From the NCBI GenBank assembly GCA_017642855.1, contig JAEPOO010000002.1:891545-955544 (forward strand): DNA of 64,000 nt. The letters are read 5' to 3'. Each line of letters starts with the position of its first letter. Position 1 is the stretch's first letter. Origin of the DNA: Pseudomonadales bacterium (lineage in GTDB: Bacteria; Pseudomonadota; Gammaproteobacteria; Pseudomonadales; Azotimanducaceae). Made by a program: the position numbers and the translations under genes. Positions 17,358-26,031 of this stretch are shown here, one piece after another. The notes beneath the pieces were generated by a model, which was not told where the DNA came from, did no database searches, and saw nothing but the letters and a program-made list of their open reading frames with translations.

Positions 17358-18461
17358 ATGCTGGCACCTGAAGACATACCAGATCACCTGGCACCTGCCA
17401 CGCGGGCCGCGCTGTCGTGGATCAACCGCGAACGTGCATCTGACTACTCCCTGACTGGCATGATCGGCGCAGATGAACTTGAGCGCACTGATGAGCCTTT
17501 TGAGTTTGGTCTTGTTCTTTGTGATGGTGAGATTTGCGCTCGTGAACAAATCCGTGTGACGCCAGATGGGGAAGCTTACCAATTTAACTTTGCTGATGAG
17601 GTTGAACCGGACATTCCGCCGCTGCTCGATCCGCCCGCGGGTGTTCGTCGGGAGTGGTTAGACAAGCAGTTAGGAAAACACGAGTTTGTCGTGTTGCTTT
17701 ACTATCGTGGTCTGTGGTGACCTCCCTGTCGCTTCGAGTTACGAAGCTATGTTAAGTCCGGTGTGCTTGATGAAATTCATCAGGCAGGGGGCGAGGTGTT
17801 TGGTGTTACCAGTGAACCGCAAACGCTAGCGACTGAGGCTGAAGAGGCCTGGGAGACTCAGTTTCCTATCGTCGGGGACCCACACCATGAGATTCGTGAA
17901 CAATGCAGCGAGCGAGGCTGGCTCGATGTCTTTTACAACGAGGATGCGGGACATCTGCGAGAGCGCAAATGGGCATCCCATCCAAACGGGTACTACCAAC
18001 CAGCGGTTGTGGTCGTGCATAAAACGGGACGGATTTTGTATCGCTGGCGATGTGTGCCCAAGTTCAGCAACATGAACGGCGCGGGTGCAAGACCGGAGGC
18101 GGCGTATACCTGGGAGAAGATTAAGACATCACTTGATGACACCGAGGACGCAGCACTGGATATCAACCCGCTGATGGGTTCAAAGGAAGTCGGTTGGTTC
18201 CCCTTTATGCTGATGTTGACAGCCCACGGCTGGTTTATCAGACCGAAGGCTTTTCCGTTGGCGCGAGAAGGGGATAAAAGTTCAGCGTCCCCTAAAAAAA
18301 TGATAGGTCGCATCCTTGGGTTCGTTGCGCTGTGGTTGGTTCTGTTTTTTATGCTACCGCTGAAGTGGTTTGGCACTGCCGTATTGGCGTGGCTTGTGGT
18401 GCTGACACCTGGTTTGATTGAGATTCATCGCCAGTTCCAACACGAATCCGACCCCTACTGA
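17358..18461 (+). CDS. Membrane-anchored thioredoxin-fold selenoprotein (U-P-P-C), UGA at 17718-17720
   Basis: One reading frame of 367 residues interrupted only by an in-frame TGA at codon 121. The TGA falls exactly where a redox cysteine is expected: LLYYRGLW-U-PPCRFELRSYV, a peroxiredoxin/thioredoxin-like CxxC in which the first Cys is selenocysteine. After the TGA the frame continues for 246 codons with conserved thioredoxin-fold features (GGEVFGVTSEP, FPIVGDPHHEI, YYQPAVVVVHKTGRILYRW) and ends with two membrane helices (about residues 318-350). A SECIS-like hairpin lies 11 bases after the TGA. The ATG at 17358 has AAGGAG 4 bp upstream. Probable role: membrane-bound peroxide or disulfide reductase. 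The alternative, a nonsense mutation, is less likely given the intact downstream frame. The product of about 120 residues ending at TGA would lack the active site. Confidence 0.85.
17718..17747 (+). promoter_or_regulatory. UGA codon and SECIS-like hairpin
   Basis: After TGA (17718-17720) and a 10-base spacer, GCTTCG (17731-17736), loop AGTTA (17737-17741) and CGAAGC (17742-17747) form a perfect 6-bp stem. The loop starts 17 bases past the UGA and contains G and U, as in bacterial SECIS elements bound by SelB, which lie inside the coding region just downstream of the UGA. The hairpin is read directly; the SelB-binding function is inference. Confidence 0.7.
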
Positions 18462-18475
18462 CACCAACCTTGGCT

Positions 18476-21034
18476 ATGCAAAAGAAACGAAGTGCGCCTC
18501 TGTCCGGAATAAAGGTTGTCGATTTTGGTCACTATATTGCCGGGCCATTGGCCGGCATGCTGCTTGCCGATCAAGGTGCGGATGTCATCAAGGTTCGACC
18601 ACCTGGATCCGAGGAAACCTCACAACTGGCTGATGCACTCTATAGCCGAGGTCAGAGATGGGTCACCTTGGACTTGAAAACTGCAGGTGACCTGTCAAGC
18701 GCGAAACAGCTCATCGCTTGTGCGGATGTGGTAATCGAAAACTTCAGGCCCGGTGTCATGGAAAAACTGGGCCTTGGTGGCACAGAAATGAGCGCCGAAA
18801 ACCCGCGACTCATCTATGTTTCTTTGCCGGGTTTTGCCTCAAGTGATCAGGAAAATGCCGATGTACGGGCCTTTGAAGGTGTACTGGGCGGGGCAACGGG
18901 CCTTTTTACTGATATCCATCAAATTCGCAGTATGCTGGGTGTTGATCCCCTGTATACACCGATTCCCATGGCATCCGTTTATGGGGCAGTCCACGCCGTG
19001 AATGCCATCACCATGGCGCTCATCGCCCGAGAAACATCAGGTGAGGGTGACGTGATTGAAGTACCCTTGGTAAGCGCCGCCATGTCCGCTATGGCGGGGC
19101 TAATTTTTGGTGCTAAGAATAAGCCCAAGCGTTACCTGTTTCCGCCCGCCCCATGGCTTGTTCGCTCAATCATATTTCCTCTGGTTCGGTTTCTCGTAAA
19201 GCATATGGGTACAGATTCCCAACAGAAGCTTCTCTCTGGTTTCTCCAGGATGGTGCCTCCTCTTTTTGACTCCTTCCTGTGCAAGGATGGGAGATGGTTG
19301 TTTATTGCGGCTGGAGAACACTGGCGTTTTGGTCGGGTCACGCTCAAGGAACTGGGGATATATGACACTCTGATCGAGGAAGGCCTTCTTGATCAGGATC
19401 CCCACAAAGTCGGCATGTTAGATAACAATCTCAGTGACTCTGCCCTCATGACATCCCAGTGGAAGGCTCGCATCAGAGAGCTTATGGCCGACAAACTCTC
19501 CCAGCGGAGTGCATTTTTCTGGGAAGAAAAACTGGGTAAAGCCGGCGTTCCTGCTAGTGTGCAGAGGACGACGCTTGAGTGGCTGAATTCAAGAGAAGCC
19601 AGAGATTCAGGTCTAGTACTTGAAATTGAAGATGCTAAACATGGCAGTATCAAGCAGTTCGCCACCCAGGTCTATCTGCAAAAAACAACCGACTCAGAGC
19701 GCATTCCTGCGGCTGCGAACTACGAAGCCCCCAACCTGACCAGGTTGATTCGCGCGTGGGGAGAATCAAGCGCATCTGAACAAGGCAGCAAGCTCAGTCC
19801 CCAGGCTGGATTAAGAATTCTTGAAGGTTACAGAGTTTTAGACCTGTCCACGGTCGTCGCCGCACCGAGCTGCACCAGGATACTCTCTGAATATGGTGCC
19901 GACGTGATAAAAGTCGAAGCGCCCAATCCCTATTTGGGACCCAGGTACCCCACCTGGTTTGCTCTTGAGGTGAGCCAGGGCAAACGATCCATTCTGGTTG
20001 ACCTGACAAGCGATGAAGGCATCCAGGTTCTTTGGCGCCTGATTGAGTCCGCAGATGTGCTGGTCCAAAACTTTAGAAAAGGCGTCGCGGAGAAACTTGG
20101 CATTGGCTATGAGCAGGTTAAGGCGCGCCACCCTCGACTGATTTATTGTCACATCACGTCCTATTATGGGATGAAGGATCATAGCTGGGCTGACCGGCCA
20201 GGCTATGACCCAGTCTTACAATCGATAACGGGCATCATGCGTCGCTACGGTGGTGAGGGCAAACCCGAACTCCATGGTTTGGCATCTTGTGTTGACTACC
20301 TCACTGGTTTCTCGGCTGCCTATGCAATTGCTCTGGCCTTGTACCGCAAGAAGGCATCAGGTTCTGATCAGGGAGAACTGGTGAGGACCACTTTGGCTCA
20401 GGGCGCCCAATTAGTTCAGGCGCCTTTTATGATTGAATCTCTTGGCAAAAAGCCGGGCGATGAACCCCGCGGCCAGGAGGCTCTGGGTGAACACGCCTTG
20501 AATCGAATCTACAAGGCAAAAAACGGGTGGCTATTCCTGGCGGGCAATCGCAATGAAACCTCTTTGTTAGAACAGGTCTGCTTTGTCGATGAGTTGCCCT
20601 CTGAAAAGGTGGATGATCAGAGGCTTATCGATAAGCTTGAAAGCGTCATCTCAAAGCAGAATGTTTCTTTTGCGGTTGATGCTCTCAGGGAGGCGGGATT
20701 TGGGTGCCATTCTGTGGACAGGATTGATGAGATACGAAAGAAGCACCTGAAATTGGTGCAAGCTGTCGATGTTGAATCCTTCAAGCCTGATTCTGAATCA
20801 ATCGTAGTCGCGAGGGTTGACCATCAGGAGTTGGGTTACATTGATATTGTTCCACCACTCCATGCCAGATTTAAGAATAGTCCGTCTCTCAGACTCGGCA
20901 AACCCGCTCCCAAGGTTGGTCAGAACGCCGTCGGGATTCTTAAAGAGCACGGTTATTCAGCGCAAGAGATCGCTGACTTGCTCAGTAAAGAGTGGGTCTC
21001 GGAATCACTGCATGCGGATTATTTGCCAGGGTAA
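18476..21034 (+). CDS. Double-domain CaiB/BaiF (class III) CoA-transferase
   Basis: A protein of about 852 residues made of two class III CoA-transferase modules in tandem. Module 1 begins with VVDFGHYIAGPLAGMLLADQGADVIKV and has NFRPGVMEKLGLG. Module 2 starts near residue 445 with VLDLSTVVAAPSCTRILSEYGADVIKVE and has NFRKGVAEKLGIG. Single-module enzymes have about 400 residues and dimerise as interlocked rings, so a fused pair can form an intramolecular dimer. Such enzymes move CoA between carboxylic acids, commonly in carnitine, bile-acid, oxalate or aromatic-acid catabolism. ATG 18476 follows the selenoprotein stop by 14 bp, which suggests co-transcription. Confidence 0.88.
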   Translation: MQKKRSAPLSGIKVVDFGHYIAGPLAGMLLADQGADVIKVRPPGSEETSQLADALYSRGQRWVTLDLKTAGDLSSAKQLIACADVVIENFRPGVMEKLGLGGTEMSAENPRLIYVSLPGFASSDQENADVRAFEGVLGGATGLFTDIHQIRSMLGVDPLYTPIPMASVYGAVHAVNAITMALIARETSGEGDVIEVPLVSAAMSAMAGLIFGAKNKPKRYLFPPAPWLVRSIIFPLVRFLVKHMGTDSQQKLLSGFSRMVPPLFDSFLCKDGRWLFIAAGEHWRFGRVTLKELGIYDTLIEEGLLDQDPHKVGMLDNNLSDSALMTSQWKARIRELMADKLSQRSAFFWEEKLGKAGVPASVQRTTLEWLNSREARDSGLVLEIEDAKHGSIKQFATQVYLQKTTDSERIPAAANYEAPNLTRLIRAWGESSASEQGSKLSPQAGLRILEGYRVLDLSTVVAAPSCTRILSEYGADVIKVEAPNPYLGPRYPTWFALEVSQGKRSILVDLTSDEGIQVLWRLIESADVLVQNFRKGVAEKLGIGYEQVKARHPRLIYCHITSYYGMKDHSWADRPGYDPVLQSITGIMRRYGGEGKPELHGLASCVDYLTGFSAAYAIALALYRKKASGSDQGELVRTTLAQGAQLVQAPFMIESLGKKPGDEPRGQEALGEHALNRIYKAKNGWLFLAGNRNETSLLEQVCFVDELPSEKVDDQRLIDKLESVISKQNVSFAVDALREAGFGCHSVDRIDEIRKKHLKLVQAVDVESFKPDSESIVVARVDHQELGYIDIVPPLHARFKNSPSLRLGKPAPKVGQNAVGILKEHGYSAQEIADLLSKEWVSESLHADYLPG

Positions 21035-21100
21035 AGATCATGATAAGAACACTACTTTACGTTGGGTTGACCTCGAGAACCCACCAATAAAGGCGTAGAA

Positions 21101-22711
21101 GTGAAAAAGACGTTGTTTTTGTTTGTTGTTACAGCGGCAGCGGGTGGATGGTTATTCTCCCAATACTGGTACTTCCTGCCTGGAGTTATCCAGGGGTTTC
21201 TGGACCCCATTGGCGAGTTTCAAGAAGTAACCTGGGAGCGAGGGCCAGAAGTTCGGGAAATTGATAAACCCAATGTGCTCCTGATACTCGTGGACGATTT
21301 GGGTTTTAACGATTTGACTTTCTACGGTGGCGGTATTGCTGGTGGCAGTGTGCCTACTCCCAATATAGATTCCATTGCCTCAGAGGGTGTGCATTTTTCT
21401 AACGCTTATGCGGGCAATGGTACCTGCGCGCCTTCACGAGCGGCATTGCTCACCGGTCGCTTCGCGACTCGATCAGGCTTTGAGTTTACCCCGGCGAATC
21501 CGCAGCTTATGAAATTCGTTGGTGGCGATAGATTCATCGAAGAAAATGCGGAAGGTTATCCCAGCGTCAATGATCTGGGCTTGCCAGCGACTGAGTTGAC
21601 CATTGCAGAACTCTTGAAACCGGAAGGCTATCACTCTGTGGTGCTTGGCAAGTGGCACCTGGGCGGATCTGAAGGATCATCACCGATTGACCAGGGTTTT
21701 GATGAGTTCCTGGGATTCTTGCCTGGCGGGGCGAAGTTCATGCGTGAAAGCGATCCCAATGTTGTGAACTCCAAACAGGCCTTTGACCGTATTGATAAGT
21801 TTTCCTGGGCGAACTTTTCTTACGCGGTTCGTTACAACAAAGGGCCTCGATTTGAGCCGGATTCACATATGACAGATTACTTTAGTCGTGAAGCGGTTAA
21901 CGTCATTGAGGCGAACAAACATCGGCCGTTCTTCATTTATCTGGCATACAACGCACCGCATACGCCATTGCAGTCAGAAAAAAGCGACTACGAAGCGCTT
22001 TCGCATATTGATAATCATATTGAACGAACTTATGCAGGAATGATTCGCGGACTTGATCGCGGTATAGGTCAGGTGCTGCAGGCGTTGGAAGATCACGGGG
22101 TTGCCGACAACACCATTGTGATCTTCACCAGCGACCATGGCGGTGCGCATTACGTTGGTTTGTCTGATTTAAACAAGCCTTATCGTGGTTGGAAGATGAC
22201 CTTTTTTGAGGGCGGCATCCGCGTCCCTTATTTTATCCGTTGGGGAAATAAACTACCTGTTGATTCTCAATACGATTCAGCGGTTGCTCACGTCGACATT
22301 TTGCCAACTCTTGTTGCTGCGGCAGGTGCCCAATTGCCAGATGATAGGGACATCGATGGGGTTGATTTGTTGAGTTACATGCTGAGTGAACCGCAATTGG
22401 TATTGGAAAGGCCTTTGTTCTGGCGCACTGGTGGTTACAAGGTGGTGCAGCTAAATGGTTGGAAACTTCAGTTACTTGAGCAAAACGGTAAAACCTGGTT
22501 GTTTAATCTGAATGAAGATCCGACGGAGCAGACGGATCTTTCTGAAGCGATGCCAGAAAAGTTGGCAGAGTTAACCGACGTCTTATATGCCATGGATAAC
22601 CAAATGTTAGAGCCATTGTGGCCCCCTTTAGTGCAATCAGAGATACCAGTGGACCTTACGCTCTTGGATAAGCGAGATGACAGTCATGAGACGATTATTT
22701 GGACCAACTAG
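21101..22711 (+). CDS. Sulfatase (arylsulfatase-type)
   Basis: A 536-residue type I sulfatase. The formylglycine signature C109-A-P-S-R-AALLTGR is intact, and metal ligands appear as VDDLGFND (residues 64-71) and TSDHGGAH. An N-terminal hydrophobic segment (residues 3-20) indicates export or membrane anchoring. It would hydrolyse sulfate esters; the substrate is unknown. Translation starts at GTG with AAAGG upstream. The gene lies 66 bp after the CoA-transferase and 51 bp before a dehalogenase, in the same direction. No formylglycine-generating enzyme is encoded in the window. Confidence 0.9.
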   Translation: MKKTLFLFVVTAAAGGWLFSQYWYFLPGVIQGFLDPIGEFQEVTWERGPEVREIDKPNVLLILVDDLGFNDLTFYGGGIAGGSVPTPNIDSIASEGVHFSNAYAGNGTCAPSRAALLTGRFATRSGFEFTPANPQLMKFVGGDRFIEENAEGYPSVNDLGLPATELTIAELLKPEGYHSVVLGKWHLGGSEGSSPIDQGFDEFLGFLPGGAKFMRESDPNVVNSKQAFDRIDKFSWANFSYAVRYNKGPRFEPDSHMTDYFSREAVNVIEANKHRPFFIYLAYNAPHTPLQSEKSDYEALSHIDNHIERTYAGMIRGLDRGIGQVLQALEDHGVADNTIVIFTSDHGGAHYVGLSDLNKPYRGWKMTFFEGGIRVPYFIRWGNKLPVDSQYDSAVAHVDILPTLVAAAGAQLPDDRDIDGVDLLSYMLSEPQLVLERPLFWRTGGYKVVQLNGWKLQLLEQNGKTWLFNLNEDPTEQTDLSEAMPEKLAELTDVLYAMDNQMLEPLWPPLVQSEIPVDLTLLDKRDDSHETIIWTN

Positions 22712-22762
22712 TACAACGAGAGTAGAAAAGCGCTTCTTAACGGAAAGATCAGGAGAACAAAC

Positions 22763-23761
22763 ATGGAGACGATAAGGACACCCGTCGAGCGGTTCGAAAA
22801 TCTTAAGGACTATCCTTTTAGGGAGCACTACCAAGAAATTCCTGCTGGCGATGGTTCGAGTCTTCGCATGCACTATCTTGATGAAGGCGAGGGCGAAGTG
22901 ATTCTGTGTATGCATGGTCAACCGAGTTGGTCTTATCTTTACCGAAAGATGATTCCAATATTTGTTGACGCTGGTTACAGGGTGATTGCGCCCGATTTAG
23001 TTGGCTTCGGTAAGTCAGACAAGCTCCTTCATCGCGAAGATTATACAGTTGCTAATCATATTGCCTGGATGAAAAGCTTCATCGAATCCCTCGACCTCAA
23101 ACAAATGACCATAATCGGTCAGGACTGGGGTGGTTTGATTGGCTTTAGGCTGGTCGCGGAAAATCTCGATCGATTTGCTCGTGTGGTGGCTGCAAACACT
23201 GGGCTCCCAGATGCGAGAGAAATTCCCCAGGAGATGGCGCCTCGCTTGAAGGAAATGTTAGCGGAAACGCCTGCGTTGCCGTTTGACGAGGTGTTTGCAA
23301 AGCTCTCTGCTCCGATGGAAGACAGACCTCAGTTCATGTACTGGGTGCGTCACGCCGATGCTTACCCTGACTTCCATCCAGCTGCAGTGATGAAAGGTTC
23401 ACTTCTGCACTGTGACGAAGAAGAGTATCGAGCCTGGGCTGCTCCTTTTCCTTCTGATGAATTTTTCGCCGGAGCTCGACAATTCCCGACACTGGTTCCG
23501 ATTAGCCCTGATAATCCTGCGGTAGAGGGAAATCGGGCTGCGTGGGATGTGCTTGAGGGATTCGACAAGCCCTGGATCACGGCCTACGGAGACTCGGACC
23601 CGGTCACGAAGGGGGCGGAAAAGCGATTTATCGAATCCGTACCTGGGGCCAAAGGGCAGGCGCACACCATAATTAAAGGCGCTGGACACTTTATTCAGGA
23701 CGATGCTGGAGAAGAACTCGCAGCTGTTGTCATTCAGTTTATTGAAGCCAATCCAATCTGA
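22763..23761 (+). CDS. Haloalkane dehalogenase-like alpha/beta hydrolase (HLD-I type)
   Basis: A 332-residue hydrolase with CMHGQPSWSYLYRKMIP, VIAPDLVGFGKSDK and the nucleophile elbow GQDWGG (D121, W122); H309 in GHFIQD is the catalytic base. The segment closely resembles DhlA (haloalkane dehalogenase subfamily I) in the HGxPxWSYLYRKMIP motif. It is a clear paralogue of the protein at 124-1161, sharing the N-terminal TPxxRFENL-DFPY/DYPF lead. CAGGAGAACAAAC precedes the ATG. It sits between a sulfatase and a small membrane protein gene whose paralogue accompanies the other dehalogenase cluster. Confidence 0.87.
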   Translation: METIRTPVERFENLKDYPFREHYQEIPAGDGSSLRMHYLDEGEGEVILCMHGQPSWSYLYRKMIPIFVDAGYRVIAPDLVGFGKSDKLLHREDYTVANHIAWMKSFIESLDLKQMTIIGQDWGGLIGFRLVAENLDRFARVVAANTGLPDAREIPQEMAPRLKEMLAETPALPFDEVFAKLSAPMEDRPQFMYWVRHADAYPDFHPAAVMKGSLLHCDEEEYRAWAAPFPSDEFFAGARQFPTLVPISPDNPAVEGNRAAWDVLEGFDKPWITAYGDSDPVTKGAEKRFIESVPGAKGQAHTIIKGAGHFIQDDAGEELAAVVIQFIEANPI

Positions 23762-23864
23762 GATCAACAGATTTGAATAGAGCCCGCGGAGGAAGCAAGG
23801 TCGGAAGTTCAGATTCGCAGAGCGTGATTGACGCCGACGCTCAACCTAAGACAGGAGAAATGCG

Positions 23865-24494
23865 ATGAGTTGGCAAATCTGGATATGTATCCCGATTGTG
23901 TATGGGATGTTTTGTCTCTGGTACTTCAACTGGCGCGGTCCCCTTACCAAGGATGAAATTGACAAGTTTTTGGGGATTTTTTCCGAGCTTGAAGCCAACA
24001 AGCACACAGAGTTGTCATTGATTAGAAAGTTCCTGGAGGATGACGATGGCAATGAGTTCGTGATGCTGAACTTGATTCAACTTCACGAGGGCAAGGTGCT
24101 TCATCCTGTCACCGGTGAGAGCCAATCACCGCGTGAATTGTTAACCAACTATTTCAAGGCCTTTTCATTTGCTTTGATTAAGCGTGGCGGCCACCCGGTG
24201 CTCCAGGCACGCACTGCCGGTGGCAACATTGACAGCTGGAATGCGGAGCTCAATGTGGGGTTTTCGTTGACGAGTATGATGCGCTACAAAAGCCGTCGTG
24301 ATCTGGTTGAACTCCTGATTGATCCTGCATTTGCAGATTCTCATCTATTCAAACTGGCTGCCATAGAGCGGACCATCTCCTATCCAACACAGACGCAGTT
24401 GAGCGTTTCGCTGCGGCCACCTGTCGCGGTGCTGACAATTTTATTGATGCTCGCATCGATAGCACAGAATGTTGCCTTTCTGATGGCGTCTTAA
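23865..24494 (+). CDS. Membrane-anchored protein of unknown function, paralogue of 3001-3630
   Basis: A 209-residue protein of the same length as the product of 3001-3630 and alike throughout: IWICIPIVYGMFCLWYFNWRGPLT, KFLEDDDGNEFVMLNLIQLH, KRGGHPVLQARTAGGNIDSWN and RYKSRRDLVELLIDPAFADSH. It has one transmembrane helix at each end. The central domain may be related to DUF1330-type alpha/beta barrels. It is flanked on both sides by haloalkane dehalogenase-like genes. ACAGGAG lies before the ATG. Function unknown; the repeated context argues for a role linked to the hydrolases. Confidence 0.78.
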   Translation: MSWQIWICIPIVYGMFCLWYFNWRGPLTKDEIDKFLGIFSELEANKHTELSLIRKFLEDDDGNEFVMLNLIQLHEGKVLHPVTGESQSPRELLTNYFKAFSFALIKRGGHPVLQARTAGGNIDSWNAELNVGFSLTSMMRYKSRRDLVELLIDPAFADSHLFKLAAIERTISYPTQTQLSVSLRPPVAVLTILLMLASIAQNVAFLMAS

Positions 24495-24570
24495 GTCGCT
24501 TGCGTGATATGAATTTTGCCGATGACCATTCCGTTGCTGATTTCTAATTCTAAGTTTTTTGAGGGTAAAT

Positions 24571-25509
24571 ATGACTCGAACGATTGCTGATCTCGGGCCC
24601 GATATTCACAGGATGTATCCATACGCATCGAACTTTGCCAATGTGAATGGCTGGCGAATGCACTATGTGGATGAAGGACCGGTTGATGCCCCGCCGGTGT
24701 TGCTCCTGCACGGCAATCCCACTTGGGGATTCCTTTGGAGAGAGACGATGGTGCCGTTGTTAGAGGCAGGTTACCGTGTGATTGTGCCAGATCAAATTGG
24801 CTTTGGTCTCTCTGAGCATCCCCATGCCGCCAGCGCACATAGCCTGGACAATCATGCAGCGAATCTGGTGGCGTTGATCGATCTGCTGGAACTGAAAAAC
24901 CTTTTCTTTGTCTGTCATGACTGGGGTGGTCCGACAGGTTTGAGTGCGCTGCTTACTCGTAAGGAATTGGCGGCGGGTGTGGCCGTAATGAATACCTGGG
25001 CCTGGCGTGAACCCTCGTCAGACTTTCATGCGCAGGTTATGCCATGGCTGACAATGCATGCTCCGATTGTGGGCCCATATACGATGGGTAGGCAAGGCGG
25101 CTTCCCTGGAAGAGTCATGTATCTGTCCGTGGTTGACAGAGAAAAATTTAAGAATGGAGCCATGAAAGCTTATCAACGTGTCCTGGCTGATCCGGATGAT
25201 CGACGGTTAACCTGGCAGTGGCCTCGGTCGATACCGATAAACCCCGAAACTGACATTGCTGGCGATCGATTTGCTTGGTTAGAGGAGGGGGTCAGGGCAC
25301 TGGAGATTCCGTCATGCGTCATCTGGGGACGAGAAGAAGTTGTGTTTACCGCGGATGTTTTTGCCTCGCACTGGCATGAAATCTGGCCTCACGCTGAGGG
25401 CACACACATGGTTTCAGGAAATCATTTTCTTCAGGAAGACTCCGGTCGTGAAATTGGCGATTTGTTGACTGACTTTGCAAAACGAAATCTTAGAGGGACT
25501 GGACGATGA
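24571..25509 (+). CDS. Haloalkane dehalogenase-like alpha/beta hydrolase
   Basis: A 312-residue hydrolase with LLLHGNPTWGFLWRETMVP (oxyanion/halide segment, from residue 45), VPDQIGFGLSEHP and the nucleophile elbow CHDWGG (D117, W118); H285 in GNHFLQED is the likely base. The HGNPTW form with Asn differs from the HGQP form of the neighbouring dehalogenase and is closer to HLD-II/III enzymes, so the two probably have different substrate ranges. The ATG at 24571 has GAGGG 5 bp upstream; the TTG at 24559 is rejected. Its stop overlaps the next start by 4 bp. Confidence 0.85.
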   Translation: MTRTIADLGPDIHRMYPYASNFANVNGWRMHYVDEGPVDAPPVLLLHGNPTWGFLWRETMVPLLEAGYRVIVPDQIGFGLSEHPHAASAHSLDNHAANLVALIDLLELKNLFFVCHDWGGPTGLSALLTRKELAAGVAVMNTWAWREPSSDFHAQVMPWLTMHAPIVGPYTMGRQGGFPGRVMYLSVVDREKFKNGAMKAYQRVLADPDDRRLTWQWPRSIPINPETDIAGDRFAWLEEGVRALEIPSCVIWGREEVVFTADVFASHWHEIWPHAEGTHMVSGNHFLQEDSGREIGDLLTDFAKRNLRGTGR

Positions 25510-25895
25510 GCGTTAAAAAAATGACTGAACGACCCCTAGGCTTTCGGTCCGTGCCAGTCCTGACAGATCCTGATGTGGCACATTACCCTGAGTTTAAAGA
25601 CTTTCTCGTAAAAACTTTTGAGCTGGACAAGGAGCCACTCGCCGCACCTGGATTGTTGGATGTGGATGGTCGCTGCTTCGAGCTGATATTTGTTGGACGT
25701 TCTGGGCAACCATTTCCGGCGGCCATTGAGATTGCAGCGCTGGTCGAAGGTTTGGAGCCAATGGATACCGCGCAGACTGATAAGGATCTTTGGCAGATTA
25801 TGGAATGGCTCGTCGATGGGGTTGGTGGCCGATGGACGATCGAAGCGTTAACAACGATGGGTAAAATTTATCGAGTGACACCCGATGGAACCTGA
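25506..25895 (+). CDS. Hypothetical protein, 129 aa, coupled to dehalogenase
   Basis: A 129-residue soluble protein that I cannot assign. It overlaps the dehalogenase gene by 4 bp in ATGA and is therefore translationally coupled and probably the last gene of the run from 17358. Visible features are DPDVAHYPEFKDFLVKTFELD, an acidic helix-rich centre, and a C-terminal IMEWLVDGVGGRWTIEALT. No signal peptide or metal motif. It could be an accessory or chaperone of the preceding enzyme, which is inference only. Confidence 0.65.
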   Translation: MSVKKMTERPLGFRSVPVLTDPDVAHYPEFKDFLVKTFELDKEPLAAPGLLDVDGRCFELIFVGRSGQPFPAAIEIAALVEGLEPMDTAQTDKDLWQIMEWLVDGVGGRWTIEALTTMGKIYRVTPDGT

Positions 25896-26031
25896 TGCTT
25901 GGCCAGGGGCGGAAGCGACGGTCCGATATTGCGGCCGATAACACCCTTTGGGAAAAGAGTCGGAAAACAAAGTGTGAACCGTCCATCAGATTCAGGTCTC
26001 GATTTCAGCAGGTTTCGATCATGAATAACGG

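Noticed and set aside
17358..17720. Separate short gene ending at TGA 17720
   Set aside because: It would stop directly before the redox site; the same frame continues through the rest of the thioredoxin fold.
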